64,000 bases of DNA. Origin: a virus. Every line of letters starts with the position of its first letter. Positions within the stretch are counted from its first letter, which is position 1. The notes under the pieces are model-generated. The model ran no database searches. It was not told the DNA's origin and worked only from the letters and a program-made list of their open reading frames with translations. Shown here piece by piece: positions 57,320 through 63,927 of the stretch. The translations under genes and the position numbers were made by a program. The stretch lies in IMG/VR virus record IMGVR_UViG_3300021225_000362, positions 1-64,000 of that record; one strand, 5' to 3'.

Positions 57320-57350
57320 TTTTTTTTATTGAATTAATTACTTACATTTA
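57320..57350 (+). promoter_or_regulatory. Putative promoter (T-run plus TACATTTA)
   Basis: Eight T's then ATTG, and TACATTTA at 57343-57350, 18 bases before the ATG at 57369. The 57275-57319 stretch before it has no gene. Confidence 0.45.
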
Positions 57351-57368
57351 CCTTAAACTTCAAATATC

Positions 57369-58178
57369 ATGAAAGTAAACATGGAAAGTTTGCTCAAAGA
57401 GCAAAAACAGAAAGACCAAGCGATTCTGAACAGCGACCCTGTTAAGGATGTGAAACTTCTTTTAGAGGGAGATTCACAGGAAGACCTCAGAATCCTTCGT
57501 AATCTATCCAATTCATCGCAATTGTCTCAGGTTGAAACAATTAGGGGGAGACAGATTGAGTTGGAGAATTTGGAGAAAAATTATGTGGGTGATGTCTATA
57601 CCATTGACCAAATTAAAAAATTGTGTATAGATTATCATTTGAGATTTCTCTCATCAAATTTATACACAGGTTCATTTGATGTAGAACTTACTTCAAAGTT
57701 GAAACAATTTTCAGCAGATGCGAAAGTTGAGTTGAATGAATGGAACTTAAAGAATAAGTTCTTCATTATGGCTCCGCAAGAAATGTTTCAATTAAGAGAT
57801 GAAAAATATCTCACAAAGAGACAATTGGACCCTGTTATCTTTTATAAAATTAATGACACCCATTACAGAATGGTTCACAAGTGGGGCAATGATTTTACCA
57901 TTTTCAGATTGATTGATGGTTTCAGGTGGAAATCATGGTGGAATTATCAATTATTCAATACATTCATGTTAATGCCGATTTTTGGGTTAATCATTGGTTT
58001 GTTTTCCGATATTCATGATATAACACACCGTACAATCCTCATACCAACATTAATCACGATTTTTTCATTTATTTCAGCTTATTTCATTTTTGCTTTCGAA
58101 AAACATGATGAAGGTGAAGAAATTCATGGATTTTTCAGCAATAACAATTGGTGTTCAGAATCAAAATTAAAAAGATAA
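57369..58178 (+). CDS. Membrane protein with two C-terminal helices
   Basis: 269 residues. The first ~185 are soluble and charged (LLKEQKQKDQAILNSDPVKDVKLLLEGD), with a DEKYLTKRQLDPVIFYKI block. Then FMLMPIFGLIIGLF and ILIPTLITIFSFISAYFIFAF form a membrane hairpin, and EKHDEGEEIHGFFS ends it. Similar two-helix C-termini occur in phage proteins that sit in the host membrane. More C-ending codons than neighbours. Confidence 0.6.
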   Translation: MKVNMESLLKEQKQKDQAILNSDPVKDVKLLLEGDSQEDLRILRNLSNSSQLSQVETIRGRQIELENLEKNYVGDVYTIDQIKKLCIDYHLRFLSSNLYTGSFDVELTSKLKQFSADAKVELNEWNLKNKFFIMAPQEMFQLRDEKYLTKRQLDPVIFYKINDTHYRMVHKWGNDFTIFRLIDGFRWKSWWNYQLFNTFMLMPIFGLIIGLFSDIHDITHRTILIPTLITIFSFISAYFIFAFEKHDEGEEIHGFFSNNNWCSESKLKR

Positions 58179-58462
58179 TGAAAAAGGTAATCATTCTCGG
58201 ATTTTTTGTTTCAATGGTTTTTTTGTCATATTCATCAATAAAATTCGTTGTGTATCTATTTTCGGATGACATGGAAATTGAATATGTTGAAAAAGAAAAT
58301 CATCTCACATATTTAGAAGAGGAAAAGAGAAATATCCAACATAAGAGTGACCATCATGTTCATGAATTTATCGATTTAAGATATACCTATATCAAGAAAA
58401 ATTTTGGTTGGGACATGAAGATTGATACATTGGGTACATCTACTTATTATGAAAAAAATTAG
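58178..58462 (+). CDS. Single-pass membrane protein
   Basis: 94 residues from the ATG at 58178, which shares a base with the previous stop. VIILGFFVSMVFLSYSSIKFVVYLF is the membrane segment. The charged tail (MEIEYVEKENHLTYLEEEKRN) probably faces one side as a helix, with a second half rich in His. Confidence 0.55.
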   Translation: MKKVIILGFFVSMVFLSYSSIKFVVYLFSDDMEIEYVEKENHLTYLEEEKRNIQHKSDHHVHEFIDLRYTYIKKNFGWDMKIDTLGTSTYYEKN

Positions 58463-58467
58463 TAGTT

Positions 58468-58680
58468 ATGTCGAATGAATATCCATATGACATGATGGAT
58501 AACGATGAAAGATTTAAGATATTTGCATCGAAAGAGCAAGTAAATAGATTTCATCTTTGTAGTGGTGAAGTTGTTAACGGTGTATTCGTATCTTCGGATA
58601 CACTGTTAACAAATGCCACAATATCCGATTGTTACGCTATGATTCAACTCATTGAAAAAGGTTACCTACTAAATTTGTAA
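58468..58680 (+). CDS. Uncharacterised protein
   Basis: 70 residues. SNEYPYDMMDNDERFKIFASKEQVNRFHLC. Acidic start, mixed end; no family recognised. Confidence 0.5.
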   Translation: MSNEYPYDMMDNDERFKIFASKEQVNRFHLCSGEVVNGVFVSSDTLLTNATISDCYAMIQLIEKGYLLNL

Positions 58681-58682
58681 AG

Positions 58683-58904
58683 ATGGTAGTATCAGAGTTA
58701 ATTGAAATTTTGCAAAAACTTGACCCTGATTTAAGAGTTTTTGTTCAAGGTTATGAATCAGGTTTCGATGATATTAAAATATCTGATGAAACCAATTTTT
58801 CGTTGTATATTAACGAAGAATGGTACTATGGACCACATGAGAAGGATAAAAACGGACCGATTAAAGGTATTGTACTCGAAAGAGCAAGAAATAAAAATAA
58901 TTAA
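58683..58904 (+). CDS. Uncharacterised protein
   Basis: 73 residues. VVSELIEILQKLDPDLRVFVQGYESGFDDI matches the common phage 'L...L.....DxxVxVxGYESGFDD' type (small structural-fold hypotheticals). Last ordinary gene before the tiny-gene array. Confidence 0.6.
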   Translation: MVVSELIEILQKLDPDLRVFVQGYESGFDDIKISDETNFSLYINEEWYYGPHEKDKNGPIKGIVLERARNKNN

Positions 58905-58915
58905 TGATTTGAATT

Positions 58916-59089
58916 ATGAATAATCATTTTTCACCACATTTTAATTTATTCTTTGATGAATTGGGTTCAGAGGTGACAACAACATATGAAATCGTTAATA
59001 CAGATAATATATTTGATAAAGTTGTTAATACTGTCATAAGAGAGGAGTTTGCACAATTGGGTACGGAAATAACACGAATTAATAGATGA
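58916..59089 (+). CDS. Array protein 1
   Basis: 57 residues, MNNHFSPHFNLFFDELG start and FAQLGTEITRINR end. First recognisable member; overlaps the next by 4 bases. Confidence 0.6.
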   Translation: MNNHFSPHFNLFFDELGSEVTTTYEIVNTDNIFDKVVNTVIREEFAQLGTEITRINR

Positions 59090-59286
59090 AAAATAAAAAA
59101 TATAAAATGGAATCATTTGTTAGATATTTTTACGGAATCAACCCAAGAGTAGAAAACGAAAAACATATTAACGAAAAACAATTTATACGTGCATTTGATA
59201 ATTTTAATAATGAATATAATACATTAAGTGATTTAAATATAGAAATAAAACGACTAACAGATGACATTAATAAGAGACGACATTGA
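59086..59286 (+). CDS. Array protein 2
   Basis: 66 residues, FDNFNNEYNTLSDLNIEIKRL as the C-terminal helix block. It has a longer basic N-terminus (MKNKKYKM) than most members. Confidence 0.6.
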   Translation: MKNKKYKMESFVRYFYGINPRVENEKHINEKQFIRAFDNFNNEYNTLSDLNIEIKRLTDDINKRRH

Positions 59287-59431
59287 AAAATTCTTTTTAG
59301 AGTTTTTTCAGAACAAACATCAATCATCAATGGACGAAATGTTTATTGATGATTTTGAATTTTTATACAATGATTTATCAGATATGTCAACTGAAATTGA
59401 CATCATATTAGACAATCGAATTTATGAATGA
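59261..59431 (+). CDS. Array protein 3
   Basis: 56 residues, MTLIRDDIEKFFLEFF start, YNDLSDMSTEIDIIL end. It starts 26 bases inside the previous gene and overlaps the next by 8 (ATGAATGA). Confidence 0.55.
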   Translation: MTLIRDDIEKFFLEFFQNKHQSSMDEMFIDDFEFLYNDLSDMSTEIDIILDNRIYE

Positions 59432-59612
59432 ACACATTGACATGGAAGGACTTATTGAGAATAATATGCCATTTATAGACAGCACATCAGAAAGAGAATT
59501 AACTTATAATATGGTGATGTTGTTTATGAAAAATGATAAAGAAAGAGTGATGAGGTGGAGATTAAATGCGGAATTTCGTGATATAGAAACAGAAATAACC
59601 AATTTAATATGA
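59424..59612 (+). CDS. Array protein 4
   Basis: 62 residues, MNEHIDMEGLIENNMPFID start, RLNAEFRDIETEITNLI end. 4-base overlap with the next gene. Confidence 0.6.
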   Translation: MNEHIDMEGLIENNMPFIDSTSERELTYNMVMLFMKNDKERVMRWRLNAEFRDIETEITNLI

Positions 59613-59818
59613 GTATGTTATTTAATTTTAAACTATCATTACATAATTTTGATATTGATGTAAAATCAGATAGATTTTTACTTTATGATAGAACTTTGAA
59701 TAATGCATACAATGATGTTTTTGATGAACTCGTTGAATTGGAGGATGAAATTGGTCAGTTTGGGATAAAAATGAATCAAAAATCAGTTGGAAAAAAATTT
59801 TCGTTGGAAAATTCATGA
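59609..59818 (+). CDS. Array protein 5
   Basis: 69 residues, NNAYNDVFDELVELEDEI helix, followed by a basic tail (MNQKSVGKKF) unusual for the array. Confidence 0.55.
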   Translation: MSMLFNFKLSLHNFDIDVKSDRFLLYDRTLNNAYNDVFDELVELEDEIGQFGIKMNQKSVGKKFSLENS

Positions 59819-59985
59819 AACACATAAAACTTGATGAAGAATTTTTTGAACCTCATAGTGAATTTACTACTATGTTAGTGTCATTAAATGGGGTTACAAA
59901 TACAAACATAAGGACAAATGAAGAAACAGAAGAATTTTTTACTGTAATTATGGAATTACATAGTTTAATAAATAGTTTATCGTAA
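59815..59985 (+). CDS. Array protein 6
   Basis: 56 residues, found by hand: MKHIKLDEEFFEPH start, FFTVIMELHSLINSLS end. Next start 2 bases later. Confidence 0.55.
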   Translation: MKHIKLDEEFFEPHSEFTTMLVSLNGVTNTNIRTNEETEEFFTVIMELHSLINSLS

Positions 59986-59987
59986 AC

Positions 59988-60176
59988 ATGGAATATCAAG
60001 AACAGAGAAATGACGCAGAATTTTGGCGTTCTCATTATGAATTAAAAGAATCAATCAATAACTATTTATATGATTTTTTTATTAGTACAAATGAAAATTC
60101 ATTTAATGACCAATTTCCTGAATTTAGGCGTTTAGAATTAGAAATATCATACTTTCTATCAAAAAAACATCCATGA
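59988..60176 (+). CDS. Array protein 7
   Basis: 62 residues, QFPEFRRLELEISYFLSKK gives the EI helix block. 4-base overlap downstream. Confidence 0.55.
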   Translation: MEYQEQRNDAEFWRSHYELKESINNYLYDFFISTNENSFNDQFPEFRRLELEISYFLSKKHP

Positions 60177-60388
60177 CCAAAATTACTGAAGAATTATCAG
60201 AATCAATGAATTCGGTAATCATCAGACCAATACATGATGAACTGATTTATTTTAAAATAAGTAATAATATTATTCTTCGTGACTCAGATTGGAATGAATT
60301 ATTTAATATAATGGAAGATTTAAAAATACAGACAGATGAATTATTTATGGATGAAAAAATAAAATCAATTTTGAATGCGAATAGATAA
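60173..60388 (+). CDS. Array protein 8
   Basis: 71 residues, the longest of the array. WNELFNIMEDLKIQTDELF helix, then KIKSILNANR. 14-base overlap downstream. Confidence 0.55.
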   Translation: MTKITEELSESMNSVIIRPIHDELIYFKISNNIILRDSDWNELFNIMEDLKIQTDELFMDEKIKSILNANR

Positions 60389-60560
60389 GACATTTATTGA
60401 CATAAATCGTTTTGATAATTTTATCGTTGACCATCTACAAATTTTTATGAAAACCAATTCTGATATTTTTAACAATGATGTTTTTCAATCATTTACAAAT
60501 TTGTGCGTTGATTTTAGGGAACTTCGAAGTGAAAATGATAATTTAATACCCAATGTTTAA
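60375..60560 (+). CDS. Array protein 9
   Basis: 61 residues, MRIDKTFIDINRFDNFIVD start, VDFRELRSENDNLI end. 8-base overlap downstream. Confidence 0.55.
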   Translation: MRIDKTFIDINRFDNFIVDHLQIFMKTNSDIFNNDVFQSFTNLCVDFRELRSENDNLIPNV

Positions 60561-60741
60561 AAATAATAGTGAAGACTTTCAAGTGTTTTATACCTCATTT
60601 ATTAAAGAATTAGAATATAATATAGGTTGTGGTATGCGTAATGGATTGACAATAGAAATCGATAACAATTTTCAAACCAATGAAATGTATGAAGGTTTAT
60701 ACAGTGAAATTAATGATTTAATTAATGAAGAAATGAAATAA
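60553..60741 (+). CDS. Array protein 10
   Basis: 62 residues, FKNNSEDFQVFYTSFIKEL start, EGLYSEINDLINEEMK end. One of the few members followed by a small gap (11 bases). Confidence 0.6.
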   Translation: MFKNNSEDFQVFYTSFIKELEYNIGCGMRNGLTIEIDNNFQTNEMYEGLYSEINDLINEEMK

Positions 60742-60752
60742 AATCCATTTAT

Positions 60753-60932
60753 ATGAAAAATTCAAGGTCAATACATTCAACATTGATTAATTTCGATAAC
60801 AAACTATATTATGGAATACAAAATTATATTCATTTAGAAATAGATTGGGAATTACACAAGAAAATTAATGAAATTTTAAATATTGATTTGGAACCATTGC
60901 AAGATTTGTTGGATGATTTAATAGATTATTAA
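60753..60932 (+). CDS. Array protein 11
   Basis: 59 residues, found by hand: MKNSRSIHSTLINFDN start, LEPLQDLLDDLIDY end. A 25-base gap follows, the largest in the array. Confidence 0.55.
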   Translation: MKNSRSIHSTLINFDNKLYYGIQNYIHLEIDWELHKKINEILNIDLEPLQDLLDDLIDY

Positions 60933-60957
60933 TCAGATATAAAAATTTGAAAAAACT

Positions 60958-61155
60958 ATGTACAATTCTATCTTACGTGACATTACACAGAAGTTGTTTG
61001 AAACAATGACAAACCCAAAACATAAAGAAATTGAATCTATTGCGTACACAATTAAAAGATATGTTGAATTAAAACGAGATTTATATGTTTCTCCTGATTC
61101 AGAAATGGATGAATTAACCGATGCAATTGATGAACTATACAAAATCAAAAAATGA
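60958..61155 (+). CDS. Array protein 12
   Basis: 65 residues, MYNSILRDITQKLFETM start, SEMDELTDAIDELYKIKK end. More basic N-terminal half than other members. Confidence 0.55.
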   Translation: MYNSILRDITQKLFETMTNPKHKEIESIAYTIKRYVELKRDLYVSPDSEMDELTDAIDELYKIKK

Positions 61156-61331
61156 ATAACAGATTTTCAATACATCACTCAATAAATACATTTGACACCG
61201 ATTTTTTTAGAAAAGGGAATTTCGTCCCAATTTACGAAGACGATGTTATGAATAAAGTAAAAGAAGAAATGTCGATGTTAGATTTTCATCCATTGGATGA
61301 TGAAATAGACAAATTTATTGACCATGAATAA
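61152..61331 (+). CDS. Array protein 13
   Basis: 59 residues, found by hand: MNNRFSIHHSINTFDTDFF start, LDDEIDKFIDHE end. The end overlaps the next start by 8 bases (ATGAATAA). Confidence 0.6.
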   Translation: MNNRFSIHHSINTFDTDFFRKGNFVPIYEDDVMNKVKEEMSMLDFHPLDDEIDKFIDHE

Positions 61332-61482
61332 TAAAATTTACTTACCGTTGACGGAAAAAATGTTCTATTTTGGTACGAATCACACAATCTTGAATCAAAC
61401 TAATGATTCTTGGTGGACATTACGTATGGAAATTGAATCAGATTTAAAAAGAGAAATAACAAACCTCATTTATTATGAATAA
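61324..61482 (+). CDS. Array protein 14
   Basis: 52 residues, shortest complete member, found by hand: MNNKIYLPLTEKMFYFG start, RMEIESDLKREITNLI end. ATGAATAA junctions on both sides. Confidence 0.6.
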   Translation: MNNKIYLPLTEKMFYFGTNHTILNQTNDSWWTLRMEIESDLKREITNLIYYE

Positions 61483-61657
61483 AAAAATTAACATAAAAGA
61501 ATTCAATTTTAATGAAATAATTTATTCAGAAGAAGAAATTAAAGAAATTCATTTTTTAGTTCAAGAAATTTATTTACCATATTACCAACCAATTTTTTTT
61601 GAAGCAAATTTTTTGAAACGTGAAATCAATTTTTTGGCATATAGACAAGAAAATTAA
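61475..61657 (+). CDS. Array protein 15
   Basis: 60 residues, MNKKINIKEFNFNEIIYSEEE start, NFLKREINFLAYRQEN end. Confidence 0.6.
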   Translation: MNKKINIKEFNFNEIIYSEEEIKEIHFLVQEIYLPYYQPIFFEANFLKREINFLAYRQEN

Positions 61658-61802
61658 ACTCGAAGTCGTGTTGTATTTACCTGATGAACCTATAGATACA
61701 GAAGTAACACAGATTTTATCGGAAGATTTTTATGAAGCGGATAATTTGTTCTTTCAATTAGAACGACAAATCGAAAACATCATTCATGAACAAAAAAATT
61801 GA
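61620..61802 (+). CDS. Array protein 16, start codon unclear
   Basis: 60 residues if it starts at the GTG at 61620. The place where the ATG of other members would be expected (61641) reads ATA-GAC-AAG-AAA, so the ancestral start may have been lost. Ends FQLERQIENIIHEQKN. Confidence 0.45.
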   Translation: MKSIFWHIDKKIKLEVVLYLPDEPIDTEVTQILSEDFYEADNLFFQLERQIENIIHEQKN

Positions 61803-61986
61803 CCTGAATCCGCCACTAATAGGTGAAGTTATTGGGTTTATGAATGGAATACACGATATACACTTCATATTAGATTTTGATTTACATTCCGCATTGTATT
61901 TTAATTTATTTTCTTATTCTTTAGAAATACATAGACTGAGAGATAACATAAATGAAATTATCGATGAACAAGGAAATTATAAATAA
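61786..61986 (+). CDS. Array protein 17
   Basis: 66 residues, MNKKIDLNPPLIGEVIGF start, LEIHRLRDNINEIIDEQ near the end; 17-base overlap with the previous gene. Confidence 0.6.
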   Translation: MNKKIDLNPPLIGEVIGFMNGIHDIHFILDFDLHSALYFNLFSYSLEIHRLRDNINEIIDEQGNYK

Positions 61987-62134
61987 AGTTGCGATGAAAT
62001 TACATCATTCTTTAAATTCTGAATTAACAATCAATACGGATTTAATTTTGTTATATGGTGAATTTTATTCCAAATCTTCGATTGAAATAAATGAATTGAA
62101 ATCTGAAATAAATGATTTTATCGATGAACAATAA
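61964..62134 (+). CDS. Array protein 18
   Basis: 56 residues from ATGAACAAG at 61964 (MNKEIINKVAMKLHH); an in-frame ATG at 61952 is possible. SKSSIEINELKSEINDFIDEQ end. 11-base ATGAACAATAA junction downstream. Confidence 0.6.
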   Translation: MNKEIINKVAMKLHHSLNSELTINTDLILLYGEFYSKSSIEINELKSEINDFIDEQ

Positions 62135-62288
62135 AATTGAATTGGATAATGAGAAGTATGATGATTTATGCGATGTCACGTCTGAATCAATTAAGGAAGA
62201 TGTATATCTTAAATTATGTCTCGATTTTAACTTCGAACTGATGGAAATTAAAAATTTCACAACCTTTTACATAAACCATGAACAATAA
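62124..62288 (+). CDS. Array protein 19
   Basis: 54 residues, found by hand: MNNKIELDNEKYDDLCDV start, FYINHEQ end. Both ends are ATGAACAATAA junctions. Confidence 0.6.
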   Translation: MNNKIELDNEKYDDLCDVTSESIKEDVYLKLCLDFNFELMEIKNFTTFYINHEQ

Positions 62289-62448
62289 AATTAAAATTAA
62301 ACTCAAACAGATAAACGATATATTCTATCTAAATAAAGATGTGGAAGAATTAATACAATTGATAACTGTATATGGGTTTGAAAATAATTTAAATTTTGAA
62401 ATCCATGAAATTACCGACCAAATAAATGTTCTTTGTGGTGAACAATAA
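62278..62448 (+). CDS. Array protein 20
   Basis: 56 residues, found by hand: MNNKIKIKLKQINDIFYL start, EIHEITDQINVLCGEQ end. Confidence 0.6.
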   Translation: MNNKIKIKLKQINDIFYLNKDVEELIQLITVYGFENNLNFEIHEITDQINVLCGEQ

Positions 62449-62623
62449 TAAAATATCACTTTTTGAACCTGTACATAAAAATTTTAATTTGGATATCAAT
62501 CCCATATATAATGATTCTTTTGATGTTACGTTATATCTTGGATTACATGACGAACTTAAATTTACAATTGAGACAGAATTCAATCAATTAAATGTTGAAA
62601 TAGATGAAATACAAAAAATGTGA
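62438..62623 (+). CDS. Array protein 21, GTG start
   Basis: 61 residues if started at GTGAACAATAATAAA (62438), the array junction with G for A; an ATG 12 bases upstream is in frame. INPIYNDSFDVTLYLGLHDEL matches the NPFDxLL block of later members. Confidence 0.55.
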   Translation: MNNNKISLFEPVHKNFNLDINPIYNDSFDVTLYLGLHDELKFTIETEFNQLNVEIDEIQKM

Positions 62624-62771
62624 AATAGATGAAAAAATTCTGTTTGAATTGTTTTCTTATGATACCCATGAATATATACAATGGTTATGTATTCCTAAGT
62701 TATTTTTCCAATTAAGAGTACCAATTGAATTGGAATTTATGAATTTAAAATCTCAAATAGATGGATTATAA
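62604..62771 (+). CDS. Array protein 22
   Basis: 55 residues, found by hand: MKYKKCEIDEKILFEL start. QLRVPIELEFMNLKSQI closely matches QLREPTEMEYMELESEI in the next gene. Confidence 0.6.
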   Translation: MKYKKCEIDEKILFELFSYDTHEYIQWLCIPKLFFQLRVPIELEFMNLKSQIDGL

Positions 62772-62949
62772 TAAATGCAGATTCAATAAAAATAAGTTGA
62801 AAGAATTTGTATCTTTCGATATCAATACTTGGATACATTGGGTGCTTCCTTATCAAATATTTAACCAATTAAGAGAACCAACGGAAATGGAATATATGGA
62901 ATTGGAATCTGAAATAAACGTCTTTTGTAAAAAACAAATCAATGAATAA
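62761..62949 (+). CDS. Array protein 23
   Basis: 62 residues, MDYNKCRFNKNKLKEF start, FNQLREPTEMEYMELESEI end block; close paralog of member 22. Confidence 0.6.
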   Translation: MDYNKCRFNKNKLKEFVSFDINTWIHWVLPYQIFNQLREPTEMEYMELESEINVFCKKQINE

Positions 62950-63103
62950 GAGAATTGATTTAACGGATATACGACTGAATCATTTTGCACTTGAAATTGT
63001 TATCACATTTGAAGTGTGGTGTGAATTGAATGAATTACTATACGAGATGATTTTTAATGAATTAAAAGAAATTGAAGAACAAATCGATGAACAACAAAAT
63101 TGA
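62942..63103 (+). CDS. Array protein 24
   Basis: 53 residues, found by hand: MNKRIDLTDIRLNHFAL start, NELKEIEEQIDEQQN end. Confidence 0.6.
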   Translation: MNKRIDLTDIRLNHFALEIVITFEVWCELNELLYEMIFNELKEIEEQIDEQQN

Positions 63104-63272
63104 ACCACATTTTTTCATGAACACATATAGTTTATCTCCAATAGAAGACTATAATACCGAAAGATTATTTGATGAACTTTACGAATCACAAAATCAAGGG
63201 ATACACAGAGAATTCCATGAACTATATTTCGAAATAAAAAATATCTCCAATGAACAAATCATTTATCAATAG
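63087..63272 (+). CDS. Array protein 25
   Basis: 61 residues from ATGAACAACAAA (63087); a TTG at 63072 is less likely. SPIEDYNTERLFDELYESQ and HELYFEIKNISNEQ blocks. Confidence 0.6.
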   Translation: MNNKIEPHFFMNTYSLSPIEDYNTERLFDELYESQNQGIHREFHELYFEIKNISNEQIIYQ

Positions 63273-63426
63273 TTCATCCACCATTATATTTGAGTCACTT
63301 CACACAGAACTAAATGAAAATTTAAATTTAGATTTATATATTAACTTACATCTTAAATTGAAAAGTCAATTAGAATTAAATACCAGACAACTAAATTTTG
63401 AAATAAAAGAAATCTGCAATGAATAA
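63250..63426 (+). CDS. Array protein 26
   Basis: 58 residues, found by hand: MNKSFINSSSTIIFESL start, LNFEIKEICNE end, 8-base ATGAATAA junction downstream. Confidence 0.6.
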   Translation: MNKSFINSSSTIIFESLHTELNENLNLDLYINLHLKLKSQLELNTRQLNFEIKEICNE

Positions 63427-63595
63427 TAATACACGTTTACAATTCTTGGAAAAATTACCATTCTTTACACCAACCATAGACAACCCTTTTGACCTACTAT
63501 TATTCCAAGAACTACATGTATCAATGAATCAAACAACAAATAAAGAAATGAATGAATTATGTTTCGCCATAAAACAAGTTATCAATGAACAATAA
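63419..63595 (+). CDS. Array protein 27
   Basis: 58 residues, found by hand. IDNPFDLLLFQELHVSMNQ gives the NPFD block; ends MNELCFAIKQVINEQ. Start of the strictly 166-base-spaced part. Confidence 0.65.
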   Translation: MNNNTRLQFLEKLPFFTPTIDNPFDLLLFQELHVSMNQTTNKEMNELCFAIKQVINEQ

Positions 63596-63761
63596 TATAC
63601 GTTCAGAATTCTCGGAAAAAGTATTAACCATGACACCACATTACAAAAACCCTTTTGACGATTTATTACACAAAGAACTATATGTATCCCTAATTCAAAC
63701 AACAACTACAGAAATGATAGAATTACAATATACAATAAAAGAAATCTGCAATGAACAGTAA
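63585..63761 (+). CDS. Array protein 28
   Basis: 58 residues, found by hand. KNPFDDLLHKELYVSLIQ block and LQYTIKEICNEQ end. Same length as its two neighbours. Confidence 0.65.
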   Translation: MNNNIRSEFSEKVLTMTPHYKNPFDDLLHKELYVSLIQTTTTEMIELQYTIKEICNEQ

Positions 63762-63927
63762 ATTAATGGAAGACTTGAAAGAAAATATACCAGACTTTAC
63801 ATCAAACATCGAAAACCCTTTTGACAATTTATTATTTGATAATCTATATTTCACATTAAGACAAAGAGTTATCTGGGAAATGAATCAATTAGAAACCACC
63901 ATAACAAGAATCACCAATGAACAATAA
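63751..63927 (+). CDS. Array protein 29
   Basis: 58 residues, found by hand. IENPFDNLLFDNLYFTLRQ block and TITRITNEQ end. Net acidic (10 Asp/Glu versus 5 Lys/Arg). Confidence 0.65.
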   Translation: MNSKLMEDLKENIPDFTSNIENPFDNLLFDNLYFTLRQRVIWEMNQLETTITRITNEQ

